Assembly (NCBI GenBank): GCA_028228615.1
Contig: JAOJBS010000007.1
Span: 1 to 64,000 of the forward strand
DNA length: 64,000 nucleotides
From: UBA4421 sp028228615
Lineage (GTDB): Bacteria; Pseudomonadota; Gammaproteobacteria; Pseudomonadales; Azotimanducaceae
Direction of reading: 5' to 3'
Shown piece after piece: positions 43,028 to 52,181 of this stretch. The position numbers and the translations under genes are program-made. How positions within the stretch are numbered: position 1 is the stretch's first letter; each line of letters starts with the position of its first letter. The notes below the pieces were generated by a model. That model searched no databases and was not told the DNA's origin. It was given only the letters and a program-made list of their open reading frames with translations.

Positions 43028-43786
43028 ATGTCAATGAAGGTAATTGTACCCGTCAAAAGAGTAGTGGATTACAACGTTAAAGTACGTGTAAAGCCGGACA
43101 ACTCAGGTGTAGATCTGAGTAATGTCAAAATGTCAGTTAACCCTTTCTGCGAGATCGGCATTGAAGAAGCTGTAAGAATGAAGGAAGCCGGTAGCGCTGA
43201 CGAAGTGATCGCTGTAGCTGTAGGCAGCGCTGCTTGCCAAGAACAACTGCGTACCTGTTTAGCACTGGGTGCTGACAGAGCGATTTTGGTTGAAACTGAC
43301 GTAGACGCCCAACCTTTGGCAATTGCCCGCGCACTGCAAGCGATCCAAGAAAAGGAACAGGCTGGCGTTGTGATCTTTGGTAAGCAAAGTATCGATTCTG
43401 ACAACGGTCAAACCGGACAAATGTTTGCTGCTTTAACCGACATGCCTCAGGCAACTTTTGCCTCGGAAATTACCATTGCTGATGGTAAAGCCCAAGTCTC
43501 TCGCGAAATTGATGGCGGTATGCAGACACTTTCAATTAACTTGCCAGCGGTTGTTACAACCGATTTGCGTTTGAACGAACCACGCTACGCGTCATTGCCG
43601 AACATTATGAAAGCGAAGAAAAAGCAGCTTGATGTGTTCACACCTGAAGAACTGGGTGTTGATATGACACCTACCGTTGAAGTTTTGACGGTTGAAGCAC
43701 CTGCCGAGCGTCAAGCCGGTATAAAGGTAGAGTCTGTAGAGCAGTTAGTAGACAAACTTAAGAACGAAGCAAAGGTGATCTCATGA
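43028..43786 (+). CDS. etfB: Electron transfer flavoprotein subunit beta
   Basis: The 252-residue subunit pairs with EtfA to carry electrons from acyl-CoA dehydrogenases. It begins MKVIVPVKRVVDYNVKVRVK and contains the AMP/nucleotide-binding region AVAVGSAACQEQLRTCLALGADRAI near residues 62-88. The recognition-loop signature LNEPRYASLPNIMKAKKK near 180-200 is the stretch that contacts dehydrogenases. It belongs to the mitochondrial-type ETF. EtfA overlaps it by ATGA. Confidence 0.97.
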   Translation: MSMKVIVPVKRVVDYNVKVRVKPDNSGVDLSNVKMSVNPFCEIGIEEAVRMKEAGSADEVIAVAVGSAACQEQLRTCLALGADRAILVETDVDAQPLAIARALQAIQEKEQAGVVIFGKQSIDSDNGQTGQMFAALTDMPQATFASEITIADGKAQVSREIDGGMQTLSINLPAVVTTDLRLNEPRYASLPNIMKAKKKQLDVFTPEELGVDMTPTVEVLTVEAPAERQAGIKVESVEQLVDKLKNEAKVIS

Positions 43787-44712
43787 GCATATTAGTCATT
43801 GCAGAACATGATAATTCTGAAAACAAAACCCAAACATTGGTAACCCTAGCGGCAGCTCAAGCAATTGGTGGAGAAATTCACGTATTGGTTGCAGGTAGTG
43901 GAGTAGACGGCGTTGCGAACCAAGTAGCAGGCGCAGCCGGTGTGAGCAAAGTACTTGTTGCAGATAATGCAGCTTACGCAAACCAACTAGCAGAAAATGT
44001 CGCCGGTTTGGTTGTAGAGATTGCAGGTGGCTACAGCCACATTCTTGCTTCGCATACAGCAACAGGTAAGAGCTTTTTGCCACGAGTAGCGGCCAAGCTT
44101 GGCGTTGCTCAGATCTCCGACATCATTTCTGTAGAAAGCCCAGACACTTTTAAGCGTCCTATTTATGCAGGCAACGCAATTGCTACAGTTAAAGCGAACG
44201 ACGCAGTTAAAGTTGTTTCTGTTCGTGGTACAGCGTACGACGCAGTCGCAGCAACGGGCGGAAGCGCAGCAGTGGAAGCGTGTGATGTGGTTGTTGACGC
44301 AGGTATTTCTAGCTTTGTATCGGAGGAAATTGCTCAGTCCGAACGTCCAGAATTGACCGCAGCAGGCGTCATCATTTCTGGTGGCCGAGGCATGCAAAAC
44401 GGCGAAAACTTCGGCATGTTAGAAGGCATTGCTGACAAGTTGGGTGCAGCTATTGGTGCATCACGTGCAGCAGTTGACGCTGGATTCGTACCAAACGACA
44501 TGCAGGTCGGTCAAACAGGCAAAATTGTTGCCCCTGATCTGTACATTGCAGTAGGGATTTCTGGAGCTATCCAGCACTTGGCGGGTATGAAAGACAGCAA
44601 AGTAATCGTTGCCATCAATAAGGATGAAGACGCGCCGATTTTCCAAGTTGCCGATTACGGCCTGGTCGCTGACCTGTTTACAGCGCTTCCAGAGTTGGAA
44701 TCAATGATCTAA
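43783..44712 (+). CDS. etfA: Electron transfer flavoprotein subunit alpha
   Basis: The 309-residue FAD-binding subunit starts MSILVIAEHDNSENKTQTL. The C-terminal FAD domain carries ISGGRGMQNGENF near residue 203, GASRAAVDAGFVPNDMQVGQTG near 225-247 and GISGAIQHLAGMKDSK near 264, and ends IFQVADYGLVADLFTALPEL. Translation is coupled to etfB by a 4-base overlap. A strong hairpin follows 22 bases after the stop. Confidence 0.97.
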   Translation: MSILVIAEHDNSENKTQTLVTLAAAQAIGGEIHVLVAGSGVDGVANQVAGAAGVSKVLVADNAAYANQLAENVAGLVVEIAGGYSHILASHTATGKSFLPRVAAKLGVAQISDIISVESPDTFKRPIYAGNAIATVKANDAVKVVSVRGTAYDAVAATGGSAAVEACDVVVDAGISSFVSEEIAQSERPELTAAGVIISGGRGMQNGENFGMLEGIADKLGAAIGASRAAVDAGFVPNDMQVGQTGKIVAPDLYIAVGISGAIQHLAGMKDSKVIVAINKDEDAPIFQVADYGLVADLFTALPELESMI

Positions 44713-44734
44713 CCGATCGTTGACCGGCTTTTTT

Positions 44735-44761
44735 AACCAGGTGAGGTCCTCTCACCTGGTT
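44735..44761. terminator. Perfect hairpin between convergent etfA and pyrB
   Basis: AACCAGGTGAG-GTCCT-CTCACCTGGTT is a perfect 11-bp stem with a 5-base loop, preceded on the plus strand by TTTTTT. Read from pyrB on the minus strand, the stem is followed by AAAA on the plus strand (UUUU in RNA), so it fits best as the pyrB-side terminator and may act both ways. Confidence 0.75.
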
Positions 44762-44931
44762 AGTGCCCTATCTGGGCGCATTCTTGCTAAATCTTTGCAG
44801 CGGTTTCCATTCTATTTACAACGCTGCGCCACTTGGCTTTGCGCCGCGAGCCACGTCTAAGCGATTGTTTTATAATACTTTTTATTTGTTGGTACCGTCG
44901 CGTTTTTAACCGTTGTCGGAAAATCTGCTAA

Positions 44932-45954
44932 TTAAGTCGGTAGGTGCCGTTTGGCCGTATACCAAGTTACCGGCTGGGCATGGTTGTCTACCTCATCCAC
45001 CACATCCAAAACCAGCGCGAACAATGCCATGCGAATAAGCATGCCGTTGTCTGTTTGGCGAAAAATCGCCAGATTCGGATTTTGATTCAGGTCGTCGTCC
45101 AGTTCTTGTGCTTGCGCTCGAGAATCCCTCGGCAGAGGGTGCATGATGACCGTATTGGGCGCGCAATTTTGTGTGTAAATGGCCTGATTCAGCCTGAATA
45201 GTCCTTTGTATTTGTCCGCCTCTTGCTGAGAGGGGAAACGCTCCTCTTGGGTGCGCGTGACGTAAAGAATGTCAACGCCTTGGATACCCTCGGCCATATC
45301 ATGGAATACATTGATTGTATGGTTGGCGGCTTTAAGCAGATCTAGCACATCATCTGGCAGCGCAAGCTCTGGTGGCGAAATTAAATTCAGTTGAATATTG
45401 TCGTAAAGGCACAGCAGTTTGCACAGGGAATGCACTGCGCGACCAAACTTCAGATCACCGATTAAGGCAATTTTTAAGCCGTCTATGCTCTGACCGCTGG
45501 CTGCCATTTCTGTGCGCATGGTATACAGGTCTAAGAGGGCTTGGCTTGGGTGTTCATTGGGTCCATCGCCGCCGTTGATCACAGGTACTCGGCTGGCTTC
45601 GGCAAATTCTGCAACGCTGCCGGACTCCGGGTGGCGCATGACAATGACATCACTGTAACCAGACAATACTCTGGCCGTGTCGTAAAGAGATTCACCTTTG
45701 GCCAGCGACGAGGCTTTGACCTCGGTGGTTTCGCGTACTTCTCCACCCAACAAATTAAACGCGGAACCAAAAGAAACTCGGGTTCGGGTGCTGGGTTCAA
45801 AGAACATATTGGAGAGTATTGCACCTTGCAAAACCCGGGTGATTTTTTTGCGCATTGCGTAGGGTTGCATACCATCTGCAACTTCGAATACGCGGTCCGC
45901 GGCTAATCGATCGAATTGCCCAACCGAAATTATGTGATTGCCAACAAAATCCAA
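44932..45954 (-). CDS. pyrB: Aspartate carbamoyltransferase catalytic chain
   Basis: The 340-residue enzyme condenses carbamoyl phosphate and aspartate in pyrimidine synthesis. The carbamoyl-phosphate loop FFEPSTRTRVSF is near residue 51, with MRHPESG and NGGDGPNEHPSQALLDLYT near 105-150. The aspartate-site block is VIMHPLPRDSRAQAQELDDD near 275. The C-terminus extends slightly beyond the E. coli chain (DEVDNHAQPVTWYTAKRH). No pyrI regulatory-chain or pyrC-like gene is adjacent, so it may function alone or with a distant partner. Confidence 0.95.
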   Translation of the reverse strand: MDFVGNHIISVGQFDRLAADRVFEVADGMQPYAMRKKITRVLQGAILSNMFFEPSTRTRVSFGSAFNLLGGEVRETTEVKASSLAKGESLYDTARVLSGYSDVIVMRHPESGSVAEFAEASRVPVINGGDGPNEHPSQALLDLYTMRTEMAASGQSIDGLKIALIGDLKFGRAVHSLCKLLCLYDNIQLNLISPPELALPDDVLDLLKAANHTINVFHDMAEGIQGVDILYVTRTQEERFPSQQEADKYKGLFRLNQAIYTQNCAPNTVIMHPLPRDSRAQAQELDDDLNQNPNLAIFRQTDNGMLIRMALFALVLDVVDEVDNHAQPVTWYTAKRHLPT

Positions 45955-46184
45955 AGTGATGCATCCCTCGGTAAGTGATGAAGTAATGATACTATGTAGC
46001 GGCTTTGTGAATAAGCACCTTGGGTACTTTTTGTAATAAGAGTTAATATTAGGATGCAGGCACCTCGCCTATTTGCGGGGGCGGGGTGTCCGGTGACGGT
46101 TTTGCCGCTTTACATGAGCGCAGTCGAGTTCTGGTCCGCAAATGAATATAGAAGCCTTTGAAGTCGAAATAGGAAATTGTAGGC

Positions 46185-47726
46185 ATGAGTAGCAATATAG
46201 AGTCTGGCTTAACGCTCGAAGCGCAAAATGTGAGTGCTGATCCTGCGGAAACATCCCCCCATGTGCCAACGCTGCCTTTTGCTTTTGCGCGCCGTTTTGG
46301 CGTGGTGCTAGATTCTCGACCAAATGACAGCGGCGCTTATGAAGTGGCGGCTAAAACTCAGCCGCGCCTTTCCACATTGGCCGAGATCCGACGGATTACC
46401 CAACATCCCACCGTGATAAGAATTGTTGCAGAAGACGAATTTGATCAGTTGCTGTCCGCCGCTTACTCCCAAGACTCTAGTGAAGCCAAACAAATGGTCG
46501 AGGATCTTGGCGGCGAGATGGATCTTGCCAGCCTAGCCAGCGCTTTACCAAAAACCGAAGACCTTTTAGATCAGGCGGATGATGCGCCAATTATTCGGCT
46601 GATTAACGCTTTATTGTCTGAGGCGATAAGAGAAAACGCCTCAGATGTGCATATTGAAACCTTCGACAAAGCACTGGTTGTGCGGTTTCGCGTTGATGGC
46701 GTAATGCGTGAAGTGGTGCGGCCTAGGCGGGAATTGGCGTCGCTGTTGGTTTCAAGAATCAAAGTCATGGCCCGTTTAGACATCGCAGAAAAGCGTGTGC
46801 CTCAAGATGGTCGTATTTCACTGCTGTTAGGTGGGCGAGAAGTGGATGTGCGGGTCAGTACCATGCCAGCAAGTGCGGGCGAGCGGGTGGTTATGCGGCT
46901 GCTGGATAAGCAAGCCGGGCGGCTACAGTTGCAGCGATTAGGCCTGCAAACCCACACGCTGGAAGCTTTACAAAATGTTGTGCATAAACCCCACGGCATA
47001 TTTTTGGTGACTGGCCCAACGGGTTCAGGCAAAACCACAACCCTTTACGCAGCATTGGCCGAGTTAGACAGCACTGTAATTAACGTGTTGACGGTTGAAG
47101 ATCCAATTGAATACAGCTTGCCTGGCATTGGTCAGACCCAGGTGAATAACAAGGCAGATATGACATTTGCTAGAGGTTTGCGCGCCATTTTACGCCAAGA
47201 CCCAGATGTCGTGATGGTGGGCGAAATTCGTGATTTGGAGACGGCGGAAATTGCCGTACAGTCTAGTTTGACTGGTCACATGGTGATGTCCACATTGCAC
47301 ACCAACAGCGCTATTGGCGCAGTGACACGACTCATGGATATGGGGGTTGAACCATTTCTATTAAGTTCGAGTATTGTCGGTGTGCTTGCGCAGAGATTGG
47401 TGCGGGTACTCTGCCCAGACTGCCGCGTGCCAAGGCCAGCTACGCCGGTTGAACTGAGCTTTTTAGGCGAGCGGGTGGCTCAGGTATTTACCGCGCCCGG
47501 ATGCAGCTCTTGTTCGCAATCTGGATTCCGCGGGCGCACAGGTATTTATGAAATGGTGGCCATTGACGAAATACTGCGACAGCATATTCATGATGGCAGT
47601 AGTGAGCATGAAATGGTGGCGTATGCGCGCGCAAAAGCGCCGAGTATTCGCCAAGACGGCGTACAAAAAGTGCTGTTAGGCGTGACCACAGTGGAAGAAG
47701 TGTTGCGGGTAAGCCTTGATGATTAA
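46185..47726 (+). CDS. gspE: Type II secretion ATPase GspE
   Basis: The 513-residue cytosolic hexameric ATPase powers the type II secretion pseudopilus. The N-terminal region differs between species, and the catalytic core is clear: the Walker A box TGPTGSGKTTTLYA near residue 283, the Asp box VEDPIEYSLPGIGQTQVNN, Walker B RAILRQDPDVVMVGEIRD, and the His box LTGHMVMSTLHTN. A tetracysteine zinc domain is present (CPDCRVPRP, then CSSCSQSGFRGRTGIYE). It is the first gene of the operon. gspC and gspD are not in front of it, where pyrB faces the other way. Confidence 0.96.
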   Translation: MSSNIESGLTLEAQNVSADPAETSPHVPTLPFAFARRFGVVLDSRPNDSGAYEVAAKTQPRLSTLAEIRRITQHPTVIRIVAEDEFDQLLSAAYSQDSSEAKQMVEDLGGEMDLASLASALPKTEDLLDQADDAPIIRLINALLSEAIRENASDVHIETFDKALVVRFRVDGVMREVVRPRRELASLLVSRIKVMARLDIAEKRVPQDGRISLLLGGREVDVRVSTMPASAGERVVMRLLDKQAGRLQLQRLGLQTHTLEALQNVVHKPHGIFLVTGPTGSGKTTTLYAALAELDSTVINVLTVEDPIEYSLPGIGQTQVNNKADMTFARGLRAILRQDPDVVMVGEIRDLETAEIAVQSSLTGHMVMSTLHTNSAIGAVTRLMDMGVEPFLLSSSIVGVLAQRLVRVLCPDCRVPRPATPVELSFLGERVAQVFTAPGCSSCSQSGFRGRTGIYEMVAIDEILRQHIHDGSSEHEMVAYARAKAPSIRQDGVQKVLLGVTTVEEVLRVSLDD

Positions 47727-47744
47727 GGTAACCCTGAGCTAGTT

Positions 47745-48962
47745 ATGGCTGCATTTGAATACAAAGCAGTGGACGCGAAAGGGCGTCAAAAAAAAGGCGT
47801 TATAGAAGCTGACAGCGCCCGTCATGCGCGTCAATTACTGCGCGATCAATCGCTGTTTCCAACGGGTATAGAGACTACTCGAGACAGAAAGACATCTAGT
47901 GGCGCGAGCAAAAGCGCTCTTTTTACGAGAAATTTAGGCGGGCTGGACCGTGTGTTATTCACCCGCCAATTGGCAACACTTATTGGTTCTAGTATGCCTA
48001 TCGAGGAGGCGTTAGCTGCAGTTGCCGAGCAGTCAGAAAAGCAGCACATGCGCTCATTGGTAATGGCCATTCGCAGTAAGGTACTGGAAGGCTTTACCTT
48101 AGCGGCAAGTCTTGGTGAGTACCCGGGAAGCTTTAATGCGTTGTATCGCTCCACGGTTTCTGCGGGAGAACAGTCGGGTTATTTAGACAACGTGCTAGAA
48201 AATTTGGCTGACTATCAAGAGCGTCAATTCTCAGCCACACGCAACGTTGAAATGGCCTTAGTGTATCCGGTTGTATTGCTTGGCTTAGCGTTTCTGATAG
48301 TGGGCGCACTGATGGTTTATGTAGTGCCAGAAATGGTCACGGTGATTGTCGACACTGGACAACAGTTGCCGTGGTTTACCGTAGTGCTTATTCAAATGAC
48401 GGAAATTTTGTCCGCTTATTGGTGGTTGATTATTGCAGGCTTTGCAGCGCTTGTTATCGTTACTCGTTGGCTGCTCAGCCAGCCTAACGTGCGGCTAAAG
48501 TGGGACCGAGTGAAATTTGACCTTCCCCTTGTGGGGCGTATCAGCCGTAGTGCAAACTCGTCACGTTTCGCAAATACGTTGTCTATTCTTACCCGCTCAG
48601 GAGTACCGTTAGTAGACGCTATGCTGATTGCCAGCGATGTTGTTGCTAACAGCTGGTTACAACGAGGGCTGAAAAAAGCCACGCAAAGTGTCAGCGAAGG
48701 CCGCAGTTTGAAAGCCAGCCTGACCGATGTAGGCCAGTTTCCGCCAATGATGCTGCATATGATTGCAGCGGGTGAACAAAGTGGTCAGTTAGACACCATG
48801 CTGGGTCGCGTTGCTGAGTTTCAGCAGAACGAAGTTGAGCGAGTTGTAGCCACGGTGGTTAAATTGTTTGAACCTCTAATGCTATTGGTAATGGGCGGGG
48901 TAGTATTGTTTATTGTCATGGCAATCTTGCTACCATTGCTGAGCATGAATCAGCTGGTCTAA
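47745..48962 (+). CDS. gspF: Type II secretion inner-membrane platform protein GspF
   Basis: The 405-residue polytopic protein anchors the pseudopilus assembly platform. It has two homologous cytosolic domains: FTRQLATLIGSSMPIEEALAAV near residue 70 and FANTLSILTRSGVPLVDAMLIA near 275. Between and after them are the membrane helices (VYPVVLLGLAFLIVGALMVYVV, a second near residue 225, and the C-terminal LMLLVMGGVVLFIVMAILLPLL). The start is 18 bases after gspE. Length and layout are standard. Confidence 0.95.
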   Translation: MAAFEYKAVDAKGRQKKGVIEADSARHARQLLRDQSLFPTGIETTRDRKTSSGASKSALFTRNLGGLDRVLFTRQLATLIGSSMPIEEALAAVAEQSEKQHMRSLVMAIRSKVLEGFTLAASLGEYPGSFNALYRSTVSAGEQSGYLDNVLENLADYQERQFSATRNVEMALVYPVVLLGLAFLIVGALMVYVVPEMVTVIVDTGQQLPWFTVVLIQMTEILSAYWWLIIAGFAALVIVTRWLLSQPNVRLKWDRVKFDLPLVGRISRSANSSRFANTLSILTRSGVPLVDAMLIASDVVANSWLQRGLKKATQSVSEGRSLKASLTDVGQFPPMMLHMIAAGEQSGQLDTMLGRVAEFQQNEVERVVATVVKLFEPLMLLVMGGVVLFIVMAILLPLLSMNQLV

Positions 48963-49199
48963 TAGCCAGATAAGAAGATTTGAACGATATTGAAACGACA
49001 TTGAAAAGACAAAAGCATTAAGAATGTTCAAGCCAGAAGAGTGCTGCTTGAGTTGATTGAAAAACACAATTTTGAGACATCTAAAATGAATAACACGCTC
49101 TATTCAACCGCGGCAAAAGAAATAGCTGAGGTACGCGAAAACTGCTCAATGGATTCTTCGTTAGTCTCTAAGGGCGGGCTGCGGGGTAATGCAAGTTCC

Positions 49200-49625
49200 A
49201 TGCAAAAACAGAGGCGAGTGCAGGGCTTTACGCTGATTGAAATCTTGGTGGTCATTGTGATTTTGGGAATTCTTGGCGCAGTGGTTGCTCCGCAAATTTT
49301 GTCCCGGCCAGATACCGCCCGCGTGCAAGCTGCGCAAACTGACTTGCGTACGCTTTCGTCCGCGTTAGATATTTACCGTTTGGATAATTTCAATTACCCC
49401 TCGTCGGATCAAGGTTTAGAGGCCCTCGTGCAAGCGCCTAGTGGTTTTCCCGAGGCGAAAGGTTGGAATCCTGATGGGTATATCAAGAAATTGCCCGAAG
49501 ATCCCTGGGGGATGCCTTACATTTACGAGAATATCGATGGTCGTATTAACTTGATCAGTTTAGGCGCTGACCGAGAAGAGGGCGGTGAAGGGACCAATGC
49601 CGATATCAGTTTAGATAACCTCTGA
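49200..49625 (+). CDS. gspG: Major pseudopilin GspG
   Basis: The ATG at 49200 gives a short positively charged leader MQKQRRVQG before the prepilin peptidase site and the usual FTLIEILVVIVILGILGAVV segment, for 141 residues in total, typical for GspG. Longer starts in the same frame would add about 50 residues of unlikely leader. The C-terminal half carries the family's YRLDNFNYPSSDQGLEALV, GYIKKLPEDPWGMPYIY and the calcium-site-like SLGADREEGGEGTNADI. It forms the body of the pseudopilus. The gap after gspF (about 237 bases) is the longest in the operon and could hold an extra promoter. Confidence 0.93.
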   Translation: MQKQRRVQGFTLIEILVVIVILGILGAVVAPQILSRPDTARVQAAQTDLRTLSSALDIYRLDNFNYPSSDQGLEALVQAPSGFPEAKGWNPDGYIKKLPEDPWGMPYIYENIDGRINLISLGADREEGGEGTNADISLDNL

Positions 49626-49643
49626 GTCTATAAAGTTTAACCC

Positions 49644-50177
49644 ATGTCGGTTAACTCACCATTCGTGCAAAAATTGGCTCGGGGTTTCACTCTGATAGAA
49701 ATTCTTGTGGTGATGTTGGTCATTGGCATTGCCGTAGGAGTTATCGGCTTCTCTTTCTCGGCCTCAAACAGTTATTACTCGGCAAACGCCTACGCTCAGC
49801 GTTTAGCCCAGCGAATTGAAATGGCCCGAGATCGTGCGATTCAATCTAATTCAGAGTGGGGCATGTTCGTTGCTAAAGACGAATATCATTTTGCCATTTT
49901 TGACCATATAAACGGCGAGTGGTTTGAGCACACGACAAAGCCCTTCAATGCAGAAAAAACTCAATATACTTTGAACTTTAAACTCACCGTGGAAGATTAC
50001 CCTGCTCAAGTAGATTCAGATGATGAGGAATTGCCGGATCTAATCTTTTTTTCTAGCGGTGAGGTGAGTCCTTTTGTGCTTGACCTTAAAATAGATGAGT
50101 TGCCCAACGCGACTTGGCAATTTCAATCCGACGGCTTTTCTCAAGTACGCGCCGAACAACAGGATAATTCCCTGTGA
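49644..50177 (+). CDS. gspH: Minor pseudopilin GspH
   Basis: The 177-residue protein has a prepilin leader (MSVNSPFVQKLARG) and the segment FTLIEILVVMLVIGIAVGVIG. A beta-rich C-terminal domain follows (NAYAQRLAQRIEMARDRAIQS, then EWGMFVAKDEYHFAIFD). It belongs to the pseudopilus tip or shaft as in other GspH proteins. It starts 18 bases after gspG and overlaps gspI by 4 bases. Confidence 0.9.
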   Translation: MSVNSPFVQKLARGFTLIEILVVMLVIGIAVGVIGFSFSASNSYYSANAYAQRLAQRIEMARDRAIQSNSEWGMFVAKDEYHFAIFDHINGEWFEHTTKPFNAEKTQYTLNFKLTVEDYPAQVDSDDEELPDLIFFSSGEVSPFVLDLKIDELPNATWQFQSDGFSQVRAEQQDNSL

Positions 50178-50563
50178 AACGAAACTCATCTGGCGGTTTC
50201 ACCCTTATAGAAATGCTTATTGCGGTAGTGATCATTGGCGCGGTAGGCACAGCTATTGCAACCGCCATTGGCGGCGTGGCTAATCAAACATTCTCGTTAG
50301 AGCGCAAAACGGTGGCGAACTGGGTTGCTAGCAACCACATTACGCAAATACGTATTGCGCAACGTGCTGAGCCAAAGATTTTGCCTGAGGGTAAAATCAA
50401 TACCCAAGTTTTTATGGCTCAGCGGCAGTGGGAGATTGAAACCACCACTTTAGCTACAGATCACCCTTGGTTGCGGCGACTTGAAGTGGACGTTTATGAG
50501 GTTGCTGAGGGCGAACGCAAGGGCCCATATGATCATTTAACCGCTTTCATTGGGCGCTACTGA
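50174..50563 (+). CDS. gspI: Minor pseudopilin GspI
   Basis: A GTG start inside the gspH stop (GTGA overlap) gives 129 residues. The leader MKRNSSGG precedes FTLIEMLIAVVIIGAVGTAIA. The globular domain (VANWVASNHITQIRIAQ) and length match GspI, the tip-complex pseudopilin that contacts GspJ and GspK. The stop overlaps the gspJ start (TGATG). Confidence 0.9.
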   Translation: MKRNSSGGFTLIEMLIAVVIIGAVGTAIATAIGGVANQTFSLERKTVANWVASNHITQIRIAQRAEPKILPEGKINTQVFMAQRQWEIETTTLATDHPWLRRLEVDVYEVAEGERKGPYDHLTAFIGRY

Positions 50564-51156
50564 TGAGGCGTCGTCAACATGCCTTTACCCTCATTGAAAT
50601 TCTGGTAGCGCTATTTATCTTTGCACTAGTGGCGTTGATTAGCGGGCAATTGTTGTCGCGTACGCTGAGTGCGCAGGACCAATTGCAGGATAGGGGTGAG
50701 CGCTTGGCGCTAGTGCATAGAGCCATGCAAATTGTTCAGCGTGACCTGTTGCAACTGACCGATCGCTCGATTAGAGATTCCGACAGTTTGGTGCCACTTG
50801 CGCCGCTGTTGATTAACACCGATGGGTTTATAGAAATGACCAGAATGGGGTGGCGCAACCCGCTTAAGCATCGCCGTTCAGAAATGCAGCGGGTCAGCTA
50901 TCGATTAGAGGATGAAAAACTGATTCGTGGATATTGGCATACGCTGGATCGTGGCTACGATGCGGAACCGGCGTTTCAAACTCTGCTTGAGGAGGTAGAG
51001 CGGGTTGAGTTTTACGTGCTTGATACTCAAGGTGAGGAGCATAAATTTTGGCCGCCTCAGAGTCAGGGGGGGCAGGCAGCGGATCCAGCTGCAATTATTC
51101 TGCGCATTGAAATTGTGCCCTTCGGAGTGGTAGAACGAATTTGGCAGGTGCCTTAA
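50563..51156 (+). CDS. gspJ: Minor pseudopilin GspJ
   Basis: The 197-residue protein starts MRRRQHA followed by FTLIEILVALFIFALVALISG. The residue before the cleavage site is Ala, where prepilin peptidases normally prefer Gly; cleavage after Ala is known but less usual. The C-terminal part (RAMQIVQRDLLQLTDRSIRD, then RMGWRNPLKHRRSEMQRVSY) is typical GspJ. It overlaps gspK by one base (TAATG). Confidence 0.92.
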   Translation: MRRRQHAFTLIEILVALFIFALVALISGQLLSRTLSAQDQLQDRGERLALVHRAMQIVQRDLLQLTDRSIRDSDSLVPLAPLLINTDGFIEMTRMGWRNPLKHRRSEMQRVSYRLEDEKLIRGYWHTLDRGYDAEPAFQTLLEEVERVEFYVLDTQGEEHKFWPPQSQGGQAADPAAIILRIEIVPFGVVERIWQVP

Positions 51157-52172
51157 TGAGAACTCGGGCGGAAGACAACGGCATATCAACGAACCCTTCC
51201 AAAGCTGGCCTTGGTTTCGCAGCTAGAGAGAAAGGCGTTGCTTTAATCAGTGTGCTGTTGATTGTGGCGATTTTAGTTGGCTTAAGTACTCAGCTGCTTT
51301 CAAATCACCATTTGGTGGTTAGTCAGCATCAGAATAGTTTCGAGCAGAATCAGGCGCTTCAATATGCTTACGGCGCCGAAGAATTAGCGCGCCAGTTGCT
51401 ATTTGACGACTTTAGTATTTCAGGACCCGGTGTAGATCACCTGCTGGAGACTTGGGCTCAACCGGTATTGCCCTTTAAGCTCGATCAGGGCGGGTATCTT
51501 GAGGCTCAGGTGAGAGATTTAAATGGTTGTTTTAATGTAAACAGCCTAATGGGTGCGACCGGTGTGGACCATCTGGCACGACTAAAGCGCTTGTTGCAGA
51601 ATCTTGGTGTTGATCCGGGGCTGGGTGATCTGATAAAGGATTGGGTAGACATCGACCAGGACGTGACGGGGTTTGGTGCTGAAGACAATGCGTATTTAGG
51701 GCTAACGCCACCTTACAGAACCGCCAATCAGTCGATGCGGCATATTTCTGAGTTGTTTCTTCTAAATAATATTGAGTTTAAAGATGTTGGCATTGTTTCA
51801 CCGCACTTATGCGTGCTACCAGGTGCAGATAACAAAGTTAATATAAACACAGCAACTGCTGAGTTCCTATATTCATTAGACGCGGGCATCTCCATTGATG
51901 CGGCCCAAGGCCTGGTTGAATCTGAGCGCAGTTTTTTAGATGTGAAGAGCTTTGTTGATGCCCACCCAGAGTTTGAAATTGTCGCGCCGCAGTTGGGCGT
52001 AACCAGCGAATATTTTGAAATGCAGGCTAAAGTGCAAGTGGGTGAGAGTACAATGAGTATCGCCAGTCTATTTTTTCGTAATGCGGACACGGGCGAGGTA
52101 ACATTACTGCAACGAGATTTTGCCAAAATTTTTCAGTCTAAGGTTGTGGTTGATATAGATGCTGATAGCTAG
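51156..52172 (+). CDS. gspK: Minor pseudopilin GspK
   Basis: The ATG at 51156 overlaps the gspJ stop and gives 338 residues, larger than the other pseudopilins, as expected for the tip protein. The hydrophobic segment GVALISVLLIVAILVGL lacks the Glu5 of the other pseudopilins, a known GspK trait. The large domain contains LNGCFNVNSLMGATG near residue 120 and the helix-hairpin-helix-like NKVNINTATAEFLYSL near 235. The leader before the cleavage site is long (about 30 residues). Confidence 0.92.
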   Translation: MRTRAEDNGISTNPSKAGLGFAAREKGVALISVLLIVAILVGLSTQLLSNHHLVVSQHQNSFEQNQALQYAYGAEELARQLLFDDFSISGPGVDHLLETWAQPVLPFKLDQGGYLEAQVRDLNGCFNVNSLMGATGVDHLARLKRLLQNLGVDPGLGDLIKDWVDIDQDVTGFGAEDNAYLGLTPPYRTANQSMRHISELFLLNNIEFKDVGIVSPHLCVLPGADNKVNINTATAEFLYSLDAGISIDAAQGLVESERSFLDVKSFVDAHPEFEIVAPQLGVTSEYFEMQAKVQVGESTMSIASLFFRNADTGEVTLLQRDFAKIFQSKVVVDIDADS

Positions 52173-52181
52173 AGAATTATA